Positions 7,295 to 14,720 of a DNA stretch of 34,018 bases are shown one piece after another. Under the pieces are notes generated by a model. It was not told the origin of the DNA, made no database searches, and saw only the letters and a list, made by a program, of their open reading frames with translations. The DNA is taken from NCBI GenBank assembly GCA_022825195.1, contig JAJDYL010000135.1, forward strand, positions 1 through 34,018, read 5' to 3'. The stretch comes from Alphaproteobacteria bacterium. GTDB lineage: Bacteria; Pseudomonadota; Alphaproteobacteria; Bin95. Within the stretch, counting starts at the first letter, position 1, and each line of letters opens with the position of its first letter. The position numbers and the translations under genes are program-made.

Positions 7295-8094
7295 CCGCTC
7301 CGCCGGGGCCGGAAGGCCGGCTCGCCCTCGACGAAGGCGAGATCGAATACCGCCTGGTCGAGGGCGACCCGGCCCTGCCGGCGATGGTGTTCCTGCATGA
7401 AGGGCTCGGCTGCGCGGCCCTCTGGCGCGACTTTCCGGACCGGGCGGCGGCAGCGACGGGCGCGGCCGCGCTGGTCTATTCCCGGCTCGGCTATGGCGGG
7501 TCGTCCCTGCCGGCCGGCGGGGCGTTTCCGCTCGATTACATGCATGTGGAGGCGGAGCGGCGCCTGCCGGCCGTGCTGGCGGCGCTCGGGATCGAACGGC
7601 CGGTGCTTGTCGGCCACAGCGACGGCGGCTCCATCGCGCTCATCCATGCCGGCGCCTATCCCGACGCGGTCGCCGGGCTGGTCCTGATGGCCCCGCATGT
7701 CTTCGTCGAAGACTGCTCGATCCGCGCCATCGCGGAGGCCCGGCGCGCCTTCGACAAGGACGGCCTCGACAGGCGGCTCGCGCGCTGGCACCGGGACGCC
7801 GCCGGGACCTTCGATGCCTGGAACCTGGCCTGGCTCGACCCGCGTTTCCGCGACTGGAACATCGAGAACTGCCTGCCGGCAGTGACGGCGCCCGTGCTGG
7901 CCTTCCAGGGTGAGGCTGACCCCTATGGCACGCGCGCGCAGACCGACCGGATCGCGGCGCAGGTGTCCGGTCCGGCGGACATCGTGCTGCTGCCCGATTG
8001 CGGCCACGCGCCCTGGCGCGAGGCCGGGCAAACGGTTCTGCCGGCCATGACGGCCTTCGCCGCGCGCCTTGCCGGACGGGACGGGAGCCGCTGA
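7291..8094 (+). CDS. Alpha/beta-fold hydrolase of the box cluster
   Basis: Cytoplasmic alpha/beta hydrolase of 267 aa. Oxyanion segment HEGLG (36-40), nucleophile elbow GHSDGGS with Ser110, a likely acid in GEADP, and a C-terminal His in CGHAP (His239). The start overlaps the ligase stop as ATGA, so the two are translationally coupled. Hydrolases of this kind are common in box clusters, where a thioester or lactone hydrolysis role (for example removal of dead-end CoA esters) has been suggested. The substrate cannot be read from the sequence. It is the last gene of the rightward run and converges on the beta-barrel gene. Confidence 0.75.
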   Translation: MTAPPGPEGRLALDEGEIEYRLVEGDPALPAMVFLHEGLGCAALWRDFPDRAAAATGAAALVYSRLGYGGSSLPAGGAFPLDYMHVEAERRLPAVLAALGIERPVLVGHSDGGSIALIHAGAYPDAVAGLVLMAPHVFVEDCSIRAIAEARRAFDKDGLDRRLARWHRDAAGTFDAWNLAWLDPRFRDWNIENCLPAVTAPVLAFQGEADPYGTRAQTDRIAAQVSGPADIVLLPDCGHAPWREAGQTVLPAMTAFAARLAGRDGSR

Positions 8095-8112
8095 CCTGCG
8101 GGCCGCCGGCGG

Positions 8113-9429
8113 TTACAGGTTGTAGATGAGTTTCAGCCCGACAAAGCTGTCGCGGCGCACGCCGTAGAGGCCGTCCCCGCGCCAGTCGACACCCTCGAAT
8201 ATCGTGCCCTCGACCGTCACCAGCCAGTTGTCGTCCAGCCGCTGCCGCCCTTCCAGGCCGAACAGCCGGCCCGCATGGTCCAGATCTTCCACCACGCTGA
8301 CCGTGAACTCGGTGCCCTCGACATCGTTGAGCGCCAGCCGGGCGGCGAGGAACAGGTCGTTCTCGAAGGTGTTGGTGGCGCGCTCCGGCCCTCGTCCGTC
8401 CCAGTACCACTCGGCCAGCAGGGTGATTTCCGCTTCCGTCTCGAAAACGGAGTAGAAGGCGTGTTCGACGCCCAGTGTCCACGCGCCGAAATCGTCTTCC
8501 TCGCCGAAGGGATGGGCGCGAGTGGACCGGTTGGTGGCGCCGAGGCGGCGGATGGCCTCCAGTTTCAGCAGCCACGCGCCGGTCGTGAGCTGCGCATCCA
8601 GCCCGAACTGGCGGATCTTCTCGTAATGCGGGTGCAGGGCCGTCGGAACCGGCTCCTCCTCGGGGATCAGCAGAAACTCCGCCGGCCGCAGGGCCGGTTC
8701 CCGGCTCTGGCCGTAGAAATAGCTGACGCCCAGGTCGACGGGGCCGATGCTGTCGCTGTAGCGGATCGCCCAGTCGAGATGGCGCTCCTCGGCCGCGCTG
8801 TCATAGGTCGCCTTGTCCACGTCCACGACGAGCGGGCTGCGAAGCCGGCCTCCGCGCCCGGGAAAACTGCGCTGGCGGTGCCAGGGCATGATGAACAGTT
8901 CCGTGACGCCCCAGTCCGCGGACCAGGTGCCGTGCACCATCGGCTGCCCGAGCTTGGCCTTCTCGTCGGGACTCTCCACCAGGTCCGTCTGGTTGACGAT
9001 ATTGACGAGGTTGCGCAGCTCCGCGACGCCCCAGGTCACCTGGTCCACGCCGAGGCGCAGTTCCCACTCTCCGTCCTCGGCCTCGCCGTAGAGCAGCAGG
9101 AACGCTTCCCGCAGATCGAAATGCGACCGGCGCGAGTCCGCGCTGTCATATCGAAGAAACGGCGAGACCGTAAGGCTGCGGCCCTCATCGTCCTCGGCAT
9201 AGAACTCCGGCTCCGCCGTGAAGCCGCTCGCATGGGAGCGCTGGCCGGGGTAGAGCGCGCTCTCCGGATACCACCGGCTTTCGATGCTGAACCTGCCGGT
9301 GGCTTCGACCTCTATATCGTCGGCCTGCGCTTGCGAAGCGAGGCCGATGCAGGCCGGAAGGGCTGCAATGAGGAGCCGCAGCGCCGCCAAACGCGCTCGA
9401 CCGTTCGCGTCCATCTGGAACGACCGCAC
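8113..9429 (-). CDS. Outer-membrane beta-barrel protein of the isoprenoid cassette
   Basis: Secreted protein of about 438 aa. A signal peptide (basic start, then LLIAALPACIGLASQAQA) is followed by a mature chain rich in alternating hydrophobic/polar stretches (FSIESRWYPE, WELRLGVDQVTWG, LDWAIRYSDSIG, VDLGVSYFYGQ) and a barrel-like C-terminus ending in L-K-L-I-Y-N-L. GTG 9429 is preferred: GGAGG (minus strand 9438-9442) lies 8 nt upstream, while ATG 9414 has no ribosome binding site. It lies 36 nt after the squalene synthase gene in a run with an RND exporter, suggesting the outer-membrane step of an export route. It resembles alginate-export/DUF1302-like barrels in style, but I cannot name a family with certainty. 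Confidence 0.7.
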   Translation of the reverse strand: MRSFQMDANGRARLAALRLLIAALPACIGLASQAQADDIEVEATGRFSIESRWYPESALYPGQRSHASGFTAEPEFYAEDDEGRSLTVSPFLRYDSADSRRSHFDLREAFLLLYGEAEDGEWELRLGVDQVTWGVAELRNLVNIVNQTDLVESPDEKAKLGQPMVHGTWSADWGVTELFIMPWHRQRSFPGRGGRLRSPLVVDVDKATYDSAAEERHLDWAIRYSDSIGPVDLGVSYFYGQSREPALRPAEFLLIPEEEPVPTALHPHYEKIRQFGLDAQLTTGAWLLKLEAIRRLGATNRSTRAHPFGEEDDFGAWTLGVEHAFYSVFETEAEITLLAEWYWDGRGPERATNTFENDLFLAARLALNDVEGTEFTVSVVEDLDHAGRLFGLEGRQRLDDNWLVTVEGTIFEGVDWRGDGLYGVRRDSFVGLKLIYNL

Positions 9430-9465
9430 CGGATATGCCTCCAATTCGCCCGCGCTAACGCCGGA

Positions 9466-10536
9466 TCAAACGACAGGACAGGCCGTTTCGGGGACGCGGG
9501 GAAGACCGCGGCCGAGGCCGGTGAACAGAAGCTTCAGGGCCGCATCGAAACGCGCCAGCGCGCTGGTGGTCACGACCACCGTCTTCACGGCCCGCCGGGA
9601 AATCTTGACCTCCTGGCCGCTGCCGAACGCCGGCGTCGTGTAGGTGCGGCGCAGGGTGAGCACCGCCATGCCCAGCGCCCACAGGCAGAAACGGCGGATG
9701 CCGGTCTCGTGCGCGGGAATGAGCAGGATGTATCTGAGCGCATTGGACAGGTGCAGGGCGGCGATGGCGATGAGCCGGTTCAGCCCCTCGACGAAACCCG
9801 GATCGGCCTGGCCCGGCGCGAGCGAACGGAGGTCGAAGCCGGCCGCCAGGAACACGCTGCGCGGCAGCCAGCACGCCCCGCGGCTCCGGTCCTCCCATAT
9901 GTCCTTCAGGATATTGGTCATCTGGAGGCCCTGCCCGTAGGAGGCCGAGAGGGCGAACAGCTCCTCGCGCCGCGCGTCGATCTCCTCGGAATAGTCGCAG
10001 AACAGCTCCGTCAGCATTTCGCCGACGACGCCGGCAACGAAGTAGCAATAGCGGTCGAGATGCTTGAGGTCGCTCAGCCCTTCGAGGCTGGCCTCTTCCT
10101 GGAACTCGGCCATGCCGCGCGTCATGATCTTCACGCAACGCTGCATCGCGCGGCGCTGCCGGGGGGAGAAGCCTTCCGTGATCCGGACGACCCGGCCGAC
10201 ATTGGCTATCAGGTCGCGCTCGCTCTCGGTCGCCGAGCGGGTCAGCAGGACGCCCAGATCGTTCGCAAAGGCGCCGGCCTCCTCGCTGCCTTCGACGACG
10301 CCGACCCAGCGTTCGGAGAACGCGCGCTTCTGCGCGGCGGAAAGGGCCGCTTCGTCCTCGATGGTGTCCGCAATCCGGCAGAGCAGGTAGGCATTGCCAA
10401 CCGCGTCCCTGAGCGGGGCCGGCAATTGCGGAATGGTGAGCGCAAAGGTGCGGGACACGCCCTGCAGGATTTCCGCCTGGTAAGCGAGGTCCCCTTGAAG
10501 GGCGGTTTCGCCAATTGCCGTTTTCAGCTTCGACAT
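9466..10536 (-). CDS. Squalene/phytoene synthase family protein, ERG9-like squalene synthase
   Basis: Head-to-head prenyl transferase of 356 aa, predicted to join two farnesyl diphosphates into squalene (or C20 units into phytoene). The FLAP-type substrate segment [12 protein letters not shown] is at 28-39; the first aspartate-rich motif is DTIED (57-61) and the second NILKDIWED (208-216), with the conserved [14 protein letters not shown] helix between. This N-terminal pattern is that of eukaryote-like (ERG9) synthases found in some bacteria rather than HpnC/HpnD. There is no obvious C-terminal membrane anchor. A weak ribosome site (GAAGCGGG) precedes ATG 10536. Neighbours are an RND exporter upstream and an outer-membrane barrel downstream; no hopanoid cyclase is in the window. 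C30 versus C40 product is not decided. Confidence 0.82.
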   Translation of the reverse strand: MSKLKTAIGETALQGDLAYQAEILQGVSRTFALTIPQLPAPLRDAVGNAYLLCRIADTIEDEAALSAAQKRAFSERWVGVVEGSEEAGAFANDLGVLLTRSATESERDLIANVGRVVRITEGFSPRQRRAMQRCVKIMTRGMAEFQEEASLEGLSDLKHLDRYCYFVAGVVGEMLTELFCDYSEEIDARREELFALSASYGQGLQMTNILKDIWEDRSRGACWLPRSVFLAAGFDLRSLAPGQADPGFVEGLNRLIAIAALHLSNALRYILLIPAHETGIRRFCLWALGMAVLTLRRTYTTPAFGSGQEVKISRRAVKTVVVTTSALARFDAALKLLFTGLGRGLPRVPETACPVV

Positions 10537-10588
10537 CCCGCTTCAGCAGCCCGCAACGCCCGGCTTTGCCTAAATGTCTGCTCCTTTC

Positions 10589-10617
10589 ATGGTTTCCGAG
10601 CGGGCGGGCCAAGTCAA
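10589..10617 (-). promoter_or_regulatory. Possible internal promoter before squalene synthase
   Basis: In the 106-nt gap between the RND gene and the synthase, the minus strand carries CTTGACT (a good alphaproteobacterial -35, TTGACT at 10612-10617) and, 17 nt on, a poor -10 (AACCAT, 10589-10594). It may allow separate expression of the last two genes. Weak call. Confidence 0.25.
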
Positions 10618-10642
10618 GCAGCGCCGGCGGGTGCCGGACGAT

Positions 10643-12937
10643 TTACGGTTTCCTGCGGTCGAGGGCCATCAGCAGCGGCGGGAGCAGCAGGAAGTCGGCG
10701 AGCAGCGCGAAACCGAGCGTGATCGCCACCATCAGGCCGAGCGACCAGCTGATCTCGAACCCGGAGAAGGCGAATGCCAGAAAACCCAGCGACAGGACGG
10801 CGGTCGTCGTCCACAGGGCCCGCCCGACGGTGCGAAAGGTGCGGCGCACGGCTTCGCCGGGATCGAGCCCCTCCCGGCGGGCCCTGCGATAGGCGGTCAG
10901 GAAGTGAATCGTATCGTCCACGACGATGCCGAAGGCGATCGCGGTCATCACCGACCCGGCAAGGCCGACCCGCCCGACCAGGTAGCCCCACAGGCCGAAG
11001 GTCATGGCCGCCGGGATGAAGTTGGGCAGCAGGCTGACAAGCCCGAGGCGGATGCTCCTGAAAACCCCGATCAGGATCAGGGAGATCAGCGCCATTGCGG
11101 CGATCGTGCCGCTCAGCATGCTCGCGATGTTTCGCTGCGAGAGATGCGCGAAGACGATGCTGAAACCCGAGGCTTCGGTGAGCATCCCGGGCGCATTGGC
11201 CCGAAGCCAGTCCTGGGCCCGCGCGTCGAGCTCGCGCTGCTGTCGGGAGGTGAGGCTTCGGGTCACGACGCTCATCCGCGTTGCGGACTTGCCGACGTCG
11301 ATGCGGTCGTTGAGGTCGTTGCCGAACGGAAGCGAGAGTTCATAGAGCAGGAGGTACTGCGCTGCGAGGTCTTCCTTTTCGGGAAGACGGTGAAAGGCCG
11401 GGTCGTCCCCGTGCATGTTCCTGTTCAGGCGTTTCATGATGTCCGGGAACGCCTGGACGTGCACCACTTCCGGCTGCGCCCGGCACCATTCCGCAAAGGC
11501 GTCCACCGCCCGCAGATATTCCGGGTCGGTAATGCCGTTGTCGCGCCCCGAGGCGAGCGAGAACTCCAGCGTTTCCATGCCCGTCAGATTGTCGATGACG
11601 AAGTCCGTATCGCGCCGGAACTCGTAGCGCTCGTCGAAATATCTCGTCCAGTTGTCCGTGAGATCGATGCGCGGAATGCCGGAAACCAGGGCGGTGGTGA
11701 GCACGGCCATGGAAACGAGCAGGACTTTGCGGCGCGCCACCACGAAACCGCCGAAACGCTCGAAGAAACCCGCGCTCCCGCCGAAGGCGCGGGGCGCGCG
11801 CACCGGCAGGATGGAGAGCAGGGCCGGCAGCAGGGTGACCGAATAGAGGAATGCGCAGAGCACCCCGAAGGCGACAAGGTTGCCGAGCACACGGAAGGGC
11901 GGTGAATCGGATGCGTTCAGGCTGAGAAATCCGATTGCCGTGGTCGCGGTGGTGAGGAAAACGGGCCAGATATTCTCTCGGAGCGCCTCGGCAATGGCTT
12001 CGTTCCTGCCTAGTCCCCGCCCCATTCCTTCCAGGACGCTCGCGACGATGTGGATCGTGTGCGCCACGGCAACGGTCATGACGATGATCGGGATGCCGGA
12101 ATTCGCGGGGTTCAGGACCGTTCCTATCCAGCCCGCGAAGCCCATCGTGGTGTTGACGGTAAAGCTCAGCGCTATGACGAGCGCGAGAGTGCCGAAGACG
12201 GAACGCAGCAGAATGCCCGATGCGACGGCGATGATCGCGAACACGAGAGGGATTAGGGTGCGCGCTTCCTCCTCGGTCGTCTCCGCGAAGACCCGGTGCA
12301 TGACGACATCGCCGGTCAGATGGTATTCGAGGTCCGGATGGGCGGCGCGGGCCTCTTCCAGAAGCGCGCGGAGATAGCCGTTGATCTCGGCGATCGAGGC
12401 GTCGGCGTCGTCGGCGAGCGCGAAATGGATGGCGAGCCCCGCCACCCGCCCGTCGTGGGAGACGAGGCGGCCCGCGAGGTCGATCGCGTTCAGCGCGATA
12501 TTCTCGACCCGCTCGAGGCCCTCGTCGGTGAGCGCGCCCGCGTTCCTGACAAGCGGTCCGACGACCAGATCGTCCTCGAACGATTCGCTGTGGGTGTAGT
12601 TGGTCAGGGAATCGACCCGGGTGGAGAGCGGCGCATGCCAGGCCGCCTCTGTCAGTTCCTCGACTGCGGCGAGCGTCTCGCGGGTGAACACCGAACCCTG
12701 CTTCGGCGCAATGGCGACCAGCGCGACATTGGAGGCGGAATAGGTCTCTTCCAGCGCGTCCAGCGCGGCGAGCTGCGGATTGTCCTCGTCGAAAAGGCTG
12801 CGGTAGTCGTTGGTCACGCCGATGAAGGGAGCGCCGCCTGTCATCGCCAGCATGACCAGCGCCGCGAACAGCACGACCGCCCATCGGCGTCGAAGAACGA
12901 AGTCGATATAGCGGTCGAGGCCCGGGTGCGCTGTCAT
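10643..12937 (-). CDS. MMPL/RND-superfamily exporter
   Basis: Inner-membrane transporter of about 764 aa with the duplicated RND plan: a TM helix near residues 15-35 (WAVVLFAALVMLAM), a large periplasmic loop, a block of TM helices (LIPLVFAIIAVASGILL, LVIALSFTVNTTMGF, IPIIVMTVAVAHTIHIVASV, NIWPVFLTTATTAIGFL), then the same layout again (ALISLILIGVF, GLVSLLPNFIPAAMTFGLWG, VMTAIAFGIVVDDTIHFLTAY). The VDDTIHF and AVAHTIHI signatures are those of the predicted lipid exporters related to HpnN. ATG 12937 or ATG 12946 may be the start; neither has a strong ribosome site, and longer frames are implausible. Placed between an Lcp-like oxygenase and squalene synthase, its cargo is plausibly an isoprenoid lipid. 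Confidence 0.83.
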   Translation of the reverse strand: MTAHPGLDRYIDFVLRRRWAVVLFAALVMLAMTGGAPFIGVTNDYRSLFDEDNPQLAALDALEETYSASNVALVAIAPKQGSVFTRETLAAVEELTEAAWHAPLSTRVDSLTNYTHSESFEDDLVVGPLVRNAGALTDEGLERVENIALNAIDLAGRLVSHDGRVAGLAIHFALADDADASIAEINGYLRALLEEARAAHPDLEYHLTGDVVMHRVFAETTEEEARTLIPLVFAIIAVASGILLRSVFGTLALVIALSFTVNTTMGFAGWIGTVLNPANSGIPIIVMTVAVAHTIHIVASVLEGMGRGLGRNEAIAEALRENIWPVFLTTATTAIGFLSLNASDSPPFRVLGNLVAFGVLCAFLYSVTLLPALLSILPVRAPRAFGGSAGFFERFGGFVVARRKVLLVSMAVLTTALVSGIPRIDLTDNWTRYFDERYEFRRDTDFVIDNLTGMETLEFSLASGRDNGITDPEYLRAVDAFAEWCRAQPEVVHVQAFPDIMKRLNRNMHGDDPAFHRLPEKEDLAAQYLLLYELSLPFGNDLNDRIDVGKSATRMSVVTRSLTSRQQRELDARAQDWLRANAPGMLTEASGFSIVFAHLSQRNIASMLSGTIAAMALISLILIGVFRSIRLGLVSLLPNFIPAAMTFGLWGYLVGRVGLAGSVMTAIAFGIVVDDTIHFLTAYRRARREGLDPGEAVRRTFRTVGRALWTTTAVLSLGFLAFAFSGFEISWSLGLMVAITLGFALLADFLLLPPLLMALDRRKP

Positions 12938-13025
12938 CCGACCCATAGCCCGACTTGGACGACCGCCATTGCCGCTGCGCTTCCGGCCGCGGCAAACGGG
13001 GCGGTCCGGGGAAAGCCGGCGCCGC

Positions 13026-14180
13026 CTACCACGGTCGCGACTTTTCGTGTTTGACGTGGTCGGGCAAATTGTAAGTGAGGCCGCTCTCCTCATATACGGA
13101 AATCTGGAGAAGCCGGCTGAAATTGTCCGCCCGGACCACCAGCCCGCTCTTCAGCAGGCGCTGGAGGCGCTGTTTCAGGCGGAAGCCGAACAAGGTTCCG
13201 AAGACCCGGGTCTGGGGATACTGGAAATGCCCGGCCAGTTCGTCCCCTATGAGCGCGCGGGACAGCTTGTACGCAAGGGCGATAACCTGTCTTCGTTCCT
13301 CATCGTCCCCGATGTCCACGATGCCGGGAATGGCGCCGATCAATGCGTTCGCCATCGCTGCCGAATCCGGATCGGGCGACGGTTCGCACATATTCGCAAT
13401 GCGGTAAATCCTGTCCGCCTCCGCGCCGTCCTCGTAGAGGATCGATTCGGGAATGCCCATCAGGTAGCCGGAATAGCGCCAGACGCTGAGGATGCTCTCC
13501 TTTTCCTCTTCCGTGAAGGACGCGCCCACCAGTTGCGCGTAATCGAGGAGCCGCTTGGAAAAAACCGAAATGGCGAAACCGAGATGGGCCGCGCTCAGCG
13601 GCGTGCCCCAGGCTTCGCCGTTCCATTCCTCGTGCCTTGCCAGCAGGCTCCTGATCCGGGCGTGCACGAAGCGCACCCGGGTCGAGAGCTTCCATCCGTC
13701 CCCGTCCCGCTGCAGGCCGCCGGGGAAAAAGATTTCGAGCAGTTGGCGGTTGTTCTGCTGGAGGCGCCGTTTGGTGGCCGCGACACGGCCGGTAATGCTG
13801 AACGATTTGGCTATGAGCGTCGAAAACCCTTCCACGAGCACGCCGGCCACAAATGCAACCAGCATGAGGTCCGCATTGGCGTGAAAGGCGCGGACTCCCG
13901 ACTGAAAGGCGCTGTAGTCCAGCCATTCCGGCTCCCGGAAATCCTCGAAGAAACGGCGCAGCGGCTCCGGCGCGGCCCGCAATTCCGCTTCCTGCTGCTC
14001 TATTCCCGCTCCGACGAACCTGTGGAGTTTTGCGGGATGCAGCGAATAGACCTCGTCCATCACCGGGTCGAGTTCCGGATCGCCGATTACGGTGTGCCGG
14101 ATATAGTTGTCGGCCAGCGCGCTGTCGTAACGCCGGGCTTTCTCGTAGCCTTCGATGTAGGCGGACGGCGCGTCATTCAT
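13026..14180 (-). CDS. DUF2236/MpaB-family oxygenase (latex-clearing-protein-like)
   Basis: 384-aa protein of the oxygenase MpaB family (DUF2236), which includes the haem protein Lcp that cleaves cis-1,4-polyisoprene double bonds with O2. The core is seen as STRVRFVHARIRSLLARHEEW (about 166-186, with His173 a candidate haem ligand), GTPLSAAHLGFAISVFS (192-208) and VWRYSGYLMGIPESILY (233-249). ATG 14180 has GGGAG 8 nt upstream. It has no signal peptide, unlike secreted Lcp, so it would act in the cytoplasm or on the inner membrane face. First gene in the leftward run with the exporter and squalene synthase. The family has members of unknown substrate; squalene or a related polyene is my inference. 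Confidence 0.72.
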   Translation of the reverse strand: MNDAPSAYIEGYEKARRYDSALADNYIRHTVIGDPELDPVMDEVYSLHPAKLHRFVGAGIEQQEAELRAAPEPLRRFFEDFREPEWLDYSAFQSGVRAFHANADLMLVAFVAGVLVEGFSTLIAKSFSITGRVAATKRRLQQNNRQLLEIFFPGGLQRDGDGWKLSTRVRFVHARIRSLLARHEEWNGEAWGTPLSAAHLGFAISVFSKRLLDYAQLVGASFTEEEKESILSVWRYSGYLMGIPESILYEDGAEADRIYRIANMCEPSPDPDSAAMANALIGAIPGIVDIGDDEERRQVIALAYKLSRALIGDELAGHFQYPQTRVFGTLFGFRLKQRLQRLLKSGLVVRADNFSRLLQISVYEESGLTYNLPDHVKHEKSRPW

Positions 14181-14214
14181 GTCCGCTACTCCCGTCTCCG
14201 GGAAAGAGGTCTCC

Positions 14215-14245
14215 TGATAGCCGGGCGATTTCTACGCAGGGTCAA
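14215..14245 (-). promoter_or_regulatory. Possible promoter of the isoprenoid cassette
   Basis: Minus strand: TTGACC (14240-14245), 19-nt spacer, CTATCA (14215-14220), about 35 nt before the oxygenase ATG. The -35 is good; the spacing is long and the -10 only fair (it resembles the alphaproteobacterial CTATAT). Low confidence. Confidence 0.3.
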
Positions 14246-14425
14246 TTCACTGTCCCTCTAATGGATTACGCCACATCCATCTGCAATTTCGTTTGAACCG
14301 GACGCTAAATCAACCCTCGATTGCCGTCCCGCGGATAACGGCGACAGAATGACCCCGGCCGTTTCCGGGACTTGACTCAGCACTGCCGGGACAATCGCAA
14401 TTGGCGACCCGGAGGAATTGGCGCC
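14246..14425. other. Intergenic, no gene seen
   Basis: Spacer between the leftward cassette promoter and the small rightward ORF. Less GC-rich than its surroundings around 14250-14320, as expected for a promoter zone. Antisense frames here show no recognisable protein. Confidence 0.4.
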
Positions 14426-14632
14426 TTGTCCGAGCCGCAACCGACTCACGACGGATGGTGGACCCGTCTCGACGCCGGGGTCGACACCGCCGCGATCTGG
14501 GCCGCGCTGCTTTGCGCCGTAATCCTGCTCGTTCATATACGCACCCACCCTCGCGGGTTCCGGAACCGGCGCGTCGTCGGGGCGTGTCTCGCCGGGGCCG
14601 CCGTCTCGATCGCATACCGATGGTTCACCTGA
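14426..14632 (+). CDS. Small hypothetical membrane protein
   Basis: A 68-aa frame starting at TTG 14426 with GGAGG (14411-14415) 10 nt upstream. After a polar N-terminus (SEPQPTHDGWWTRLDAG) it has two hydrophobic stretches, DTAAIWAALLCAVILLVHI and VVGACLAGAAVSIAYRWF, joined by a basic loop (RTHPRGFRNRR), suggesting a two-helix hairpin with a cytoplasmic loop. An ATG farther upstream (14372) is in frame but lacks a ribosome site. I do not recognise a family. The good ribosome site and membrane pattern argue that it is real, but it could be a chance frame in high-GC DNA. Confidence 0.4.
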   Translation: MSEPQPTHDGWWTRLDAGVDTAAIWAALLCAVILLVHIRTHPRGFRNRRVVGACLAGAAVSIAYRWFT

Positions 14633-14720
14633 GCCGGGCGCCGCCCGCCGGATATCGCCGGGCCGATAGTCTGCTACAGTGCCGCCGCTGCGGGGCGGCA
14701 GCCGGGAGGGGCGGGGCGAA

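Noticed and set aside
8095..8112. CCGCCGGCGG palindrome between the hydrolase and beta-barrel genes
   Set aside because: No loop and no T-run, so not a convincing terminator.
8275..10722. 815-aa plus-strand frame over the beta-barrel and squalene synthase genes
   Set aside because: Antisense to two genes with strong signatures; no recognisable domain.
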